Below are positions 1 through 6,782 of a DNA stretch of 8,482 nucleotides, in pieces. Within the stretch, counting starts at the first letter, position 1; every line of letters begins with the position of its first letter. Under the pieces are notes generated by a model, which was not told the DNA's origin, made no database searches, and worked only from the letters and a program-made list of their open reading frames with translations. Source of the stretch: an uncultured Slackia sp. (GTDB lineage Bacteria > Actinomycetota > Coriobacteriia > Coriobacteriales > Eggerthellaceae); assembly GCA_934646845.1 (NCBI GenBank), contig CAKUEV010000076.1, positions 1 to 8,482 on the forward strand, given 5' to 3'. The position numbers were made by a program, and so were the translations under genes.

Positions 1-1
1 G

Positions 2-529
2 GTCAGCTTCGAGCCGATCTGCGGCTTCGGTGCCCACGCTGCCGACCCGCACCACGGCAACGACGATACCCCGCTGACCGCAGGCCAATGCGTGCTGATC
101 GACGTGGGCGGGGTATACCGGGATTACTGCTCGGATATGACCCGCACCGTGTTCGTCGGCCAGCCCGACGCGCGGATACGCGCAGCCTACGAAACGCTGC
201 GCGAGGCCAACGAGCAGGTGGAGGCAGCTATCAGGCCCGGCGTCACCGGCGCGCAGATGCATCAGATGGCCGAAGACGCCCTTGCGGCGGGAGGATTCGC
301 CGGCAAGATGGGTCACGGCTTGGGCCATGGCGTGGGCATCGACATCCACGAGGCGCCCGTGTTATCGCCTCGCAACAAGGAGCCGCTTGCCCCGGGCAAC
401 GTGGTCACGGTGGAGCCGGGTATCTACCTGGAGGGCGATTTCGGCATGCGTTTAGAGGATTTCGGCGTGGTCACCGAAATGGGATTCCAGGTTTTCACGC
501 AATCTACGCATGACATGGTTATAATTTAA
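2..529 (+). CDS. M24-family metallopeptidase (Xaa-Pro aminopeptidase/dipeptidase), 5'-truncated by the window edge
   Basis: The last 175 residues of a 'pita-bread' M24 peptidase are encoded; the reading frame enters from the left edge, so the N-terminal domain and start are missing. Metal-ligand motifs appear in family order: Asp34 in VLIDVGG and Asp45 in CSDMTRT (numbered from the window edge), His109 in GHGLGHGVGIDIHE, Glu138 in VTVEPGIYLEG, and Glu152 in GMRLEDFGVV. His12 in FGAHAADPHHG matches the substrate-binding His of the family. The enzyme is expected to be a cytoplasmic, dinuclear-metal enzyme that removes residues N-terminal to proline; the His116 motif (IDIHEAP) fits Xaa-Pro peptidases better than methionine aminopeptidase. 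The stop codon lies 54 nt before efp, with no terminator between, so the two are probably co-transcribed, as is common for this pair. Exact substrate (dipeptide or longer peptide) cannot be told from this part. Confidence 0.93.
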   Translation, partial: VSFEPICGFGAHAADPHHGNDDTPLTAGQCVLIDVGGVYRDYCSDMTRTVFVGQPDARIRAAYETLREANEQVEAAIRPGVTGAQMHQMAEDALAAGGFAGKMGHGLGHGVGIDIHEAPVLSPRNKEPLAPGNVVTVEPGIYLEGDFGMRLEDFGVVTEMGFQVFTQSTHDMVII

Positions 530-583
530 GGGTTGAACTAAAGGGGCGGCCTTGGTCGCCTGAACGGTTGAAAGGATCTACCA

Positions 584-1144
584 GTGGCTATCTCTACCGC
601 CGATTTCAAGAACGGCATGTGCATCGTCTATAACGGCAAAATGTGCATCATCACCGAATTCCAGCATGTTAAGCCTGGCAAGGGCGGCGCGTTCGTTCGC
701 ATGAAGATGCGCGACATCAAAACCGGTCGCGTGCTTTCCGACACCGTCAACTCCGGCGTGAAGTTCGACACCGTTCGTCTTGAGCAGCGCGAAATGCAGT
801 ATCTCTACAACGACGGTTCCGATTTCTACTTCATGGATCCCGTGAGCTTCGACCAGATTTCCCTGGCCGCCGACCATGTGGGCGACACCGCTCAGTGGCT
901 CAAGGAAAACGACACCGCCACGCTCGAGTATGCCGATGGCGAGCTGCTTGGCGTCGAGCCCAAGATGTTCGTTGAGCTCGAAGTCACCGAAACCGAGCCT
1001 GGCTTCAAGGGCGACACCGTTCAGGGTTCCACCAAGCCCGCGACGCTCGAGACGGGCGCCGAGGTGAAGGTTCCCATGTTTGTTGAGGTCGGCGACGTGC
1101 TCCAGATCGACACGCGCGACGGCCGCTTCATCAAGCGCATGTAG
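584..1144 (+). CDS. efp: Translation elongation factor P
   Basis: A full-length 186-residue EF-P, the usual length for the family. It binds between the ribosomal P and E sites and helps peptide-bond formation at proline stretches. The N-terminal KOW-like domain carries the P-site loop VKPGKGGAF, with Lys33 at the position of the modified lysine (Lys34 in E. coli). The middle OB domain contains YLYNDGSDFYFMD, and the C-terminal OB domain carries the family signature KPATLETGAEVKVPMFV followed by GDVLQIDTRDG. The start is GTG at 584, preceded by AAAGGA at 571-576 with a 7-nt gap; no better in-frame start exists. It follows the peptidase gene closely, and a perfect rho-independent terminator lies just after the stop. 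The loop reads PGKGG rather than the PGKGP reported for many actinobacterial EF-Ps, so lysine modification cannot be predicted from the class alone. Confidence 0.98.
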   Translation: MAISTADFKNGMCIVYNGKMCIITEFQHVKPGKGGAFVRMKMRDIKTGRVLSDTVNSGVKFDTVRLEQREMQYLYNDGSDFYFMDPVSFDQISLAADHVGDTAQWLKENDTATLEYADGELLGVEPKMFVELEVTETEPGFKGDTVQGSTKPATLETGAEVKVPMFVEVGDVLQIDTRDGRFIKRM

Positions 1145-1151
1145 TAGGCAA

Positions 1152-1179
1152 GGCGCCGTTCTGACGAACGGCGCCTTTT
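1152..1179 (+). terminator. Rho-independent terminator of the peptidase-efp unit
   Basis: A perfect 10-bp GC-rich stem (GGCGCCGTTC at 1152-1161 against GAACGGCGCC at 1166-1175) encloses a TGAC loop and is followed directly by TTTT. It starts 8 nt after the efp stop codon, so transcription of the unit should end here. Confidence 0.93.
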
Positions 1180-1273
1180 CATTTGAGACGCTCTGACGTT
1201 CCATGGCAAGCTGACGGCAGGTTTGGCCCTCAATCGTCGCTCGCGTGCTGGGCGAAGTGCTTTTCTCGATTCG

Positions 1274-1317
1274 CATAAAGAAGGCTCGCAGCCGTTGGGT
1301 TGCGAGCCTTCTTTTAT
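1274..1317. terminator. Long hairpin, possible bidirectional or second terminator
   Basis: AAAGAAGGCTCGCA at 1277-1290 is exactly complementary to 1301-1314. The inner bases GCC and GGT (1291-1293, 1298-1300) extend the stem by one GU and two GC pairs to about 17 bp around a GTTG loop. On the plus strand it ends in CTTCTTTTATCG; on the minus strand it ends in CTTCTTTATGCG. Both have the stem-plus-U form of a terminator. No gene is seen between it and the efp terminator, so it is either a back-up for both convergent units or the 3' end of an unrecognised short RNA. Confidence 0.7.
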
Positions 1318-1336
1318 CGTTCTAGCGGAAAGCTTC

Positions 1337-1376
1337 AAACGAAAACGGCCGCGACCCATGCGGGGTCGCGGCCGTT
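1337..1376 (-). terminator. Rho-independent terminator of the SPFH gene
   Basis: Read on the minus strand, a perfect 14-bp stem (arms 1363-1376 and 1344-1357, 5-nt loop) is followed by TTCGTTTG, giving an interrupted U tract. It begins 8 nt past the SPFH stop codon and is on the correct strand for that gene. Confidence 0.9.
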
Positions 1377-1383
1377 GAGTGCG

Positions 1384-2703
1384 CTACGGTCGCTTGGAGC
1401 CGCAGTTTCCGCAGAAGTTGCCGGTGTTCTGCATGCCGCATGAGCATGTCCAGGAGCCGGCCGGCGCGGGCTTCGGCGAGCCGCAATTGCCGCAGAACTT
1501 GCCGGTGTTCTGGGCGCCGCACGAACACGTCCACGTATCTCCTGCGGGCGCAGGGGCGGGGGCGGGGGCAGGTGTCGGCGCGGGAGCGGCGCCGACGCCC
1601 ATCGCGGCGCCGGGTGCCTGCGCTTGAGGCTGGGCGAACCCGCCGCCAGGCGCGGTTGCATACTGGTTCTGCGGGGGCACATTGCCCGCGCCCATGCCAT
1701 AGAGGCCCTGCGGGTTCATGCCGCCCACGGCGTTCGCCATGCCCATGCCCATGAAGCCCATCATGGCTCCGTTTTCGTTGCTTGCGGCCATGCGCATCGC
1801 GTCGGCCTGCGATGCCGCCAAATTCGCCGCCGCCATGCTGGGGTCGCGCATAACCGCGGCCTTCTGCAGCTCTTTGATCATCGCTTCGTCTTCGGGCGAC
1901 GCGGCAATGGAATTCACGCCGAACGACGCGACCTGAATGCCGCGCAGGTCGGTCCATTCCTGCGAAAGCACCTCGTTGAGGGCCTTCGCCACATCGGTGG
2001 TGTGCGCGGGCACCGCGGAATAGCGCACGCCCATAGCCGAAATCTTCGCGAATGCGGGCTGCAGCGCCGTGAGCAGTTCGCTCTTCAGCTGCGAGTCGAT
2101 TTTGTCGCGCGTGTAAGGCTCCTCGACGTTGCCGCACACGTTCTTGTAGAACATGAGCGGGTCGACGATCTTGTACGAGTACTCGCCGTTGCAGCGAACC
2201 GAAATGTCGACGTCCAGGCCGATGTTGTTATCGACGACGCGGAAGGGCACGGGCGAGGCGGTGCCGTACTTGTTGCCCATGATTTCCTTCGTGTTGAAGA
2301 AGTATACGCGCTGGTCTTTGCCCGTGTCGCCGCCGAACGTGAAGCGGGTGCCCACGCGCTCAAACGACGCCATGAGCCTATCGCCGAGGCTCGCCTCGCC
2401 GAAGAACAGGCTCGGTTCGGTCGATTTGTCGAACACGAATTCGCCCGCCTCTCCGCAGGCTTCGACGATCGCGCCCTGCTCGACGATGATCATGAACTGG
2501 CCTTCGTTGACCGCGATGATCGAACCGTCGGAAATGATGTTGCTTTCGCCTCGCGTGTTCGAGCTGCGGCCCTTGTCGCTCGTGCGCTTCTGGCCCTTCG
2601 CCACCAACGTGTTGGCGTCAAGCGCGTCGCAGTAGAAATACTCACGCCACGAATCGGCGAGCACGCCGCCTGCGGCGCCAATGCCGGCTTTCAACAAACC
2701 CAT
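1384..2703 (-). CDS. YdjI-like SPFH-domain protein with two C-terminal zinc ribbons
   Basis: 439 residues. The N-terminus (MGLLKAGIGAAGG...SWREYFYCD) and the following block (NIISDGSIIAVNEGQFMIIV, about 55-74) match the SPFH 'virion core protein-like' family that includes Bacillus subtilis YdjI. The SPFH region runs to about residue 270. A Met/Ala-rich segment (285-345) and an Ala/Pro linker with PAPAPAPAPAP (374-386) follow. Two zinc ribbons of pattern CxC-x8-CxxC end the protein: Cys393/395/404/407 and Cys420/422/431/434. No clear transmembrane helix is seen, so membrane contact is probably peripheral. YdjI itself works with a PspA-type membrane-stress system; that role here is inference, as no pspA is in the window. 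The ATG at 2703 is chosen because it follows AAAGGAA closely and begins the conserved part; a 46-residue upstream extension in frame looks non-coding. The gene is convergent with efp and divergent from the signalling operon. Confidence 0.88.
   Translation of the reverse strand: MGLLKAGIGAAGGVLADSWREYFYCDALDANTLVAKGQKRTSDKGRSSNTRGESNIISDGSIIAVNEGQFMIIVEQGAIVEACGEAGEFVFDKSTEPSLFFGEASLGDRLMASFERVGTRFTFGGDTGKDQRVYFFNTKEIMGNKYGTASPVPFRVVDNNIGLDVDISVRCNGEYSYKIVDPLMFYKNVCGNVEEPYTRDKIDSQLKSELLTALQPAFAKISAMGVRYSAVPAHTTDVAKALNEVLSQEWTDLRGIQVASFGVNSIAASPEDEAMIKELQKAAVMRDPSMAAANLAASQADAMRMAASNENGAMMGFMGMGMANAVGGMNPQGLYGMGAGNVPPQNQYATAPGGGFAQPQAQAPGAAMGVGAAPAPTPAPAPAPAPAGDTWTCSCGAQNTGKFCGNCGSPKPAPAGSWTCSCGMQNTGNFCGNCGSKRP
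1397..1537. repeat. 81-bp-period tandem duplication encoding two zinc ribbons
   Basis: Bases 1397-1453 and 1478-1534 align with about 47 of 57 identical positions by hand count, at an offset of 81 bp (27 codons). In the minus-strand protein this gives two copies of WTCSCGxQNTGxFCGNCGS starting at Trp391 and Trp418. Differences lie mainly at third codon positions and at residues between the cysteines, so the duplication is kept under selection for the zinc ligands. Confidence 0.88.
1546..1568 (+). other. Potential G-quadruplex / GC-rich low-complexity tract
   Basis: Four plus-strand G runs of 3, 4, 5 and 5 bases are separated by loops of 4, 1 and 1 bases, satisfying the usual G3+N1-7 pattern. 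On the minus strand the tract encodes the Ala/Pro linker of the SPFH protein, which is enough to explain it; the folding is only a prediction. Confidence 0.45.
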
Positions 2704-2708
2704 GGTTC

Positions 2709-2715
2709 TTCCTTT
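2709..2715 (-). promoter_or_regulatory. Ribosome binding site fixing the SPFH gene start
   Basis: The minus strand reads AAAGGAA five bases before the ATG at 2703. It supports this start over the longer in-frame extension reaching 2841, which has no comparable site at its first ATG. Confidence 0.8.
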
Positions 2716-2828
2716 CTCGAGGTCGGGAAACCGAAGCGTTTCGCGCGTGTGCGTGCGTGATGGGGCACCCTGCGCGCTGCGTCTCGTTATGCCTGAAGAA
2801 TCTCTCAAAACGCCGCGCCACGATATGC

Positions 2829-2845
2829 CCAGTCGGCCCAAATCG
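2829..2845 (+). repeat. Direct repeat copy 1 in the divergent control region
   Basis: This 17-mer reads CCAGTCGGCCCAAATCG and matches the copy at 2861-2877 at 15 of 17 positions. The 32-bp offset is about three helical turns, so a protein bound at both copies would sit on the same face of the DNA. It lies between the divergent SPFH and sensor genes and may be an operator for either or both. Confidence 0.55.
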
Positions 2846-2860
2846 CGAGGGCAACATGAG

Positions 2861-2877
2861 CCAGTCGACCCAAAACG
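2861..2877 (+). repeat. Direct repeat copy 2, overlapping the -35 position of the sensor promoter
   Basis: This 17-mer reads CCAGTCGACCCAAAACG. It covers where a -35 box would fall for the -10 element at 2894-2899, and no -35 consensus is present there. That arrangement is typical of promoters that need an activator, so the repeats are candidate sites for a response regulator, possibly the one encoded at 6147-6782. Confidence 0.5.
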
Positions 2878-2893
2878 AAAAAGCGCGAGCGTT

Positions 2894-2899
2894 TATACT
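2894..2899 (+). promoter_or_regulatory. -10 box of a leaderless or near-leaderless promoter
   Basis: TATACT is a strong -10 match. Its last base lies 6 nt before the ATG at 2906, so transcription should begin at or beside the A of the start codon. No Shine-Dalgarno sequence is visible for this gene, which agrees with a leaderless transcript, a common form in actinobacteria. Confidence 0.6.
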
Positions 2900-2905
2900 G
2901 AAGCT

Positions 2906-4669
2906 ATGCTGCGCATGGCCAACATATCGAAGCGGAAGGTGCTCGTTGTCGCGGGCGTGGTTGCGTGCGTTTTTGCGTGTGCGATCGTTGCGCTGCTCGA
3001 GTTCGATTCGCTTGGGCGGCCGACCCCGTCGGGCCCGTCGAAGGGCCCCTCGGCCACCGCTGGCTACATGATCGCGCTTGGCCCCCTTTCTGCGGCGTGG
3101 GGCTTTTCGATGTACGTTCGATGCTCCGATGCGAAAATCCGTCGCTGGCTCGTGGGCATCGCGGCCCTTGTCGCGTTCTGGATGCTCGACGTGTTGCTGA
3201 AATATCCCATTCGCGGCGATGTGGCTACCGCCCTGCTGTGGTATTGCTACTACATTCCCATGACGGCGATTCCGACGTTGTGCGTGCTGTGCGCGATGCG
3301 CGCCGCTTCGCTCGACGACGTTGCCTGGGCGCGTTATGCACGGCGCATTATCGTGGCGATTTCGATGTTTGCCGTGCTCGTCGTGCTTACGAACAACGTG
3401 CACCATCTCGTGTTCGCTTTCGATTTCGCCGATCCCGATTGGGGAGGCAATTATCGCTATGCGCTTGGTTATTACGTGCTTGTGGCCTGGTATATCACGC
3501 TGTTCGTAATATTCTTCGCCACGCTGTTCCTTTCTGCGCGCAGAAGCCTTCGCAGCATGCTTTTCCCCATTGGCGTTATCGTGGGCGTAGGCATTGTTTA
3601 CGGTGTAATGTTTACCCTTCGACACGTGGCGACGCTCACGTCGAACGTTGCGCTTTCCTATTGCATTTTGGCTATGGCCGCCATAGAACTCACGCTCGAT
3701 CTGGGATTTTTCCCGTCGTATGCTTGGTATACCCAGGCGTTTTCCAAACTGCCGTTCGATTTGAAGGTGCTCGAGGCAAATGGCGATACGGTTTTTGAAA
3801 CCGAAATGGCGCAGCCTATGCCTCAAGCTGTGGCGGACATCCTGAAAACGGCGGAAAAGGGGCTCGGGGAGTCGTGGGCGTTTCGCACGACAGGGGCGCC
3901 GCATACGTTGTTCAAGGTTTACCCCGTGAGCGGCGGCCGTGCTGTTTTGGCCGAAGACGTCGCGGCGATCGATGAGCGCCGCGAGGCGCTTGCCGCAACG
4001 CAGGAGCGCTTGCGGCGCAGCAATGCCGTGCTTGAGCGCGAGACCGAGGTGCAACACGAGATGTGGCGATTGCGCAGCGAGCGCGAGTTGTTCATCGAAA
4101 TCGAAAAGTCCCTCGAAAGCAAAACGCGCCGCATCCAGATGTTGCTCGATAGCCTTCCCGACTCCAATGACCCAGATTCCGTTGCGCACCGCCGCGAGAT
4201 GCTTGTTGAGGTCAAGTTGCTCGTCGCCTACTGCAAACGCAAGGGCGCGCTCGTTCTTGCCGAGAAAAGCGACCCCGAATTCAATCGCGAGCGATTGCAG
4301 CTTGTGTTCAACGAAACGGCGGCCGATTTGCGCTCGATCGGCGTTGAATGCGCGGCGCTCGTGCAAGCCAATACGCCGCTGCCGGCTTCGGTGGTAAGCG
4401 TGCTCTATGACTGTCTGTACGATTTCGCGACCGTCGCGAACGCGGCCAGCGATGCCGTGCTCATGCTGTTCGTTCAGCAAGATGAGCGGCGCGTCCAACT
4501 GCGCGCAATGCTCGACTCGAGCGATGCGGAAAGCGAGCGCATGGCTGCTACATTTGACGAGCTGCGCGCGAGCCTCGAAAAGCACAGGGTTGAATATTCC
4601 ATCGAGACCGATTCTTCGTCGGCGTCGCTTGTCGCGTATGTGCCCCTTCCGACGAAAGGGGACAAATAA
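2906..4669 (+). CDS. 7TM sensor protein resembling a histidine kinase but with a degenerate catalytic part
   Basis: 587 residues from ATG 2906 (ATG 2915 is an alternative). About seven to eight hydrophobic helices lie near 11-31, 52-71, 81-100, 107-131, 147-166, 186-210, 218-237 and 245-265, with TNNVHHLVF at 162-170 as in 7TM histidine-kinase sensor domains. A PAS-like segment (about 281-350) and a charged coiled coil (about 354-412) follow. The C-terminal region (about 425-587) has the order of a kinase core, but I cannot find an H box of HisKA or HisKA_3 type, an N box or a DxGxG motif; His384 in QHEMWRLR is the only histidine placed like a phosphoacceptor. It therefore looks like a sensor or pseudokinase partner for the kinase next door, whose start overlaps its stop codon by 1 nt (TAATG). 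Upstream in-frame sequence to 2681 is rejected because it overlaps the divergent gene and lacks a ribosome site. Ligand unknown. Confidence 0.82.
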   Translation: MLRMANISKRKVLVVAGVVACVFACAIVALLEFDSLGRPTPSGPSKGPSATAGYMIALGPLSAAWGFSMYVRCSDAKIRRWLVGIAALVAFWMLDVLLKYPIRGDVATALLWYCYYIPMTAIPTLCVLCAMRAASLDDVAWARYARRIIVAISMFAVLVVLTNNVHHLVFAFDFADPDWGGNYRYALGYYVLVAWYITLFVIFFATLFLSARRSLRSMLFPIGVIVGVGIVYGVMFTLRHVATLTSNVALSYCILAMAAIELTLDLGFFPSYAWYTQAFSKLPFDLKVLEANGDTVFETEMAQPMPQAVADILKTAEKGLGESWAFRTTGAPHTLFKVYPVSGGRAVLAEDVAAIDERREALAATQERLRRSNAVLERETEVQHEMWRLRSERELFIEIEKSLESKTRRIQMLLDSLPDSNDPDSVAHRREMLVEVKLLVAYCKRKGALVLAEKSDPEFNRERLQLVFNETAADLRSIGVECAALVQANTPLPASVVSVLYDCLYDFATVANAASDAVLMLFVQQDERRVQLRAMLDSSDAESERMAATFDELRASLEKHRVEYSIETDSSSASLVAYVPLPTKGDK

Positions 4670-6150
4670 TGGGCGTTCTTTCGCATATGCCCCTCGTTGT
4701 GCTGCTCGCGCTCCTGTCGGTGTTTTTCCTTGCCGCTTGCACGCAGGCGGTGCATGCATTGTTTATCGCTACGCGGCGTGAAGTGTCGCCTGCTAGGGTA
4801 ATTTTCGCCTACGAGATGCTGATCGTCGTGCATCTCGTGCTCGCCTGCTGCACGGCGAATTCGGCTTCGCGAGGGTTCGTCGTTCTGCTGGCGCAGTTTC
4901 GCCCGTACGTGTTTCCGCTCGATGTGCTTCTTTGGGCGAATCTCGCGATAGCCGCGTTCGGTTTGGTGCTCGCGATTGCGAAGCGCAGGCCCGTCATGAC
5001 GTTCGAGATCGTTCTCATCGCGCTGTGCACGCCGCCCATTATTTCCTTTTTGGGCGACAATTGCGTGTACCTCTTCATTCTCGACGCCGCGTTTTTCCTC
5101 TTCCGAACGAGCGCCGGCCTCGTGCTCGATATTCGCCATGCATCCGAGTCAATCACGCAGCTTTCGCTCATCGGCGCGCTCGATAATTTGCCTGAAGGCT
5201 TGGTGTGGGCGAATGAAAATGGCCGCATCCAGTACATGAACGATGCCATGCGCGCCGATTTGGCTTCGCTCGGCTTCGCTACCGACCTTTCCGAGACGAG
5301 TAGCTTGTGGGCAAACCTTGGAAATATGGCGCGCGAAAAAGGCGGCAAGGTGCTGCCCGAGGGCATTCGGCTCGAGGTCTCGCCGGATAAAACATGCCTG
5401 TTCATGCGCGACGAGGTGAGCTTGCGTGGTGTGAGGTGCCGCCGTTTGGTTGCTGTCGACGTGACGGGTGAGGAGGCCTTGAATAGGGAGCTTGAAGAGG
5501 CGAATGGCCTGCTTCGAATGGCGAACGATGAGCTGCGCGAATCGCTTGCGCATGTGCAAAGCGTCGCCCAGGACGAAGCCATCGTTCGCATGAAGGCACG
5601 CGTGCACGATACCATTGGCCAGAGGCTCTCTATTTTGCATCGCTTCCTTGAGGCGGAAAATCCCACGCCTGAAGCGTTGGGCGAGGTGAAGCGCCTCGCT
5701 GGCAGCATCGTCGACGATTTGTCTGAACCGGAAACGCCCGACCGCGCATCGCAGCTCGATTCCATCGTGGGCGCTTTCGCGCTCATCGGCATTGAAGTAT
5801 GTGTGAAGGGCTCGTTGCCGGAAGACGATGACGCTGCGAGCGTTTTCGTGAATATCGTGCGAGAGGCTGCCACCAATGCGGCGAAGCATGCTCAGGCAAA
5901 GCATGTGGACGTGAATATTTCCCGCATTGGCAATGTGACGTTGTTGCGCGTCGTGAACGACGGCATGCCGGCGCCGGCGAATCTGCGCATGGGTTGCGGC
6001 ATTTCCGGCATGCGCCGCGCGGCGGAAGCCATTGGCGGCATATTCGATGTTTCCTCAAACAATCCGTTTACTATCGAGGTTCATCTGGAGCGCCCTGAAA
6101 GCGTGCATGCGCCAAGCGTTCGCGCCGTCTACGAGAAGGAGTTGTCATGA
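4669..6150 (+). CDS. Membrane sensor histidine kinase, HisKA_3/NarL-partner type
   Basis: 493 residues. Around five hydrophobic helices occupy residues 8-155 (about 8-33, 42-62, 85-104, 110-128, 131-155). A PAS-like domain follows (about 165-270, with LDNLPEGLVWANENGRIQYM at 171-190), then a coiled coil (268-300). The phosphoacceptor is His313 in RMKARVHDTIGQRLS, the H-box form of kinases that pair with LuxR-type regulators. The ATPase has an N box REAATNAAKHA (398-408), a G1-like VVNDGMP (428-434) and a G2 GCGISGMRRAAEAIGG (442-457), so it should be active. ATG 4669 overlaps the preceding stop (TAATG) and follows AAAGGGG at 4655-4661; its own stop overlaps the regulator start (ATGA). This order points to phosphorylation of the regulator by this protein, with the upstream 7TM protein as a second input. 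The signal is not known. Confidence 0.92.
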   Translation: MGVLSHMPLVVLLALLSVFFLAACTQAVHALFIATRREVSPARVIFAYEMLIVVHLVLACCTANSASRGFVVLLAQFRPYVFPLDVLLWANLAIAAFGLVLAIAKRRPVMTFEIVLIALCTPPIISFLGDNCVYLFILDAAFFLFRTSAGLVLDIRHASESITQLSLIGALDNLPEGLVWANENGRIQYMNDAMRADLASLGFATDLSETSSLWANLGNMAREKGGKVLPEGIRLEVSPDKTCLFMRDEVSLRGVRCRRLVAVDVTGEEALNRELEEANGLLRMANDELRESLAHVQSVAQDEAIVRMKARVHDTIGQRLSILHRFLEAENPTPEALGEVKRLAGSIVDDLSEPETPDRASQLDSIVGAFALIGIEVCVKGSLPEDDDAASVFVNIVREAATNAAKHAQAKHVDVNISRIGNVTLLRVVNDGMPAPANLRMGCGISGMRRAAEAIGGIFDVSSNNPFTIEVHLERPESVHAPSVRAVYEKELS

Positions 6151-6782
6151 TCAGGCTCATGATTGTCGAGGACCAAGCCATGTTGCGCGATTCGCTCGCG
6201 TGCACCATAAATACGCAAAGCGATATGGAGGTGGTCGCTTCGCTGGGCGACGCCGCCGAAGCCCTCGAAGCCCTTGAGCGCAGCGGCGCGACGTGCGCGC
6301 TGCTCGACGTGTGTACCGAAAACGATTCGAGCGGCATCGTCGCGGCGCGCAAGATCAAGGAAGCGCACCCCGAGGTGAAAGTCGTGATCATGACGGGCAT
6401 GCCCGAAATCACGTTCGTTGAGCAAGCGCGCACGGCGGGCGTTGACAGCTTCGTCTATAAAAATGTAGGTACCACCGAGCTATTGGGCATTATTCGCTCA
6501 ACGGTCGAGGGGTATTCCACCTTTCCCTTGGCGCAGCAAAGCATTTTCTCCGACGCGGCGCAGCTCACCGATACCGAGCTTGCGATTTTGCGTTTGGTGT
6601 GCGAAACGAAGACGCGCAAGGAAATTGCCACTGAGCTGTATTTGAGCGAGGGAACCGTGAAGCGCCATATTTCCGAGATTCTCGCCAAAACCGGATACGA
6701 CAACATCTTGCGCCTTGCGGTGCATGCCGTATCGACGGGCCTCATCGTTCCGAGCATGACGAAGGGCGCCAATGGGGAATAG
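6147..6782 (+). CDS. NarL/LuxR-family DNA-binding response regulator
   Basis: 211 residues with a receiver domain (1-122) and a C-terminal GerE-type helix-turn-helix (about 138-203). Receiver residues are intact: Glu8/Asp9 acidic pair in IVEDQ, Asp54 in LLDV as phosphoacceptor, Thr83 in IMTGMP and Lys105 in YKNVG. The HTH shows LTDTELAILRLVCETKTRKE and the recognition-helix region LSEGTVKRHISEILAKTG. ATG 6147 overlaps the kinase stop by 4 nt and is preceded by AAGGAG at 6136-6141, so it is translationally coupled. It is the natural output of the kinase at 4669-6150; its targets are unknown, but the repeats before the sensor gene are candidate sites. Confidence 0.96.
   Translation: MIRLMIVEDQAMLRDSLACTINTQSDMEVVASLGDAAEALEALERSGATCALLDVCTENDSSGIVAARKIKEAHPEVKVVIMTGMPEITFVEQARTAGVDSFVYKNVGTTELLGIIRSTVEGYSTFPLAQQSIFSDAAQLTDTELAILRLVCETKTRKEIATELYLSEGTVKRHISEILAKTGYDNILRLAVHAVSTGLIVPSMTKGANGE

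Noticed and set aside
543..561. Small hairpin between the peptidase and efp genes
   Set aside because: Only 5-6 bp with no U tract; too weak for a terminator and not needed to explain the spacing.
1624..2760. 378-codon open frame on the plus strand
   Set aside because: It is antisense to the SPFH gene, rich in His, Arg and Ala, and has no ribosome binding site or recognised domain.
2856..3071. Short plus-strand frame starting MSQSTQNEK with GAGGG upstream
   Set aside because: It continues out of frame into the 7TM sensor gene, loses any protein-like composition and would bypass the -10 box at 2894.
2642..4759. 705-codon open frame on the minus strand
   Set aside because: It lies opposite the 7TM sensor gene, has an Arg/His-rich composition and no family motif; it is a GC-driven shadow frame.
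4809..5876. 355-codon open frame on the minus strand
   Set aside because: It is antisense to the histidine kinase gene, Ser/Arg-rich, with no motif; the plus-strand kinase explains the region.
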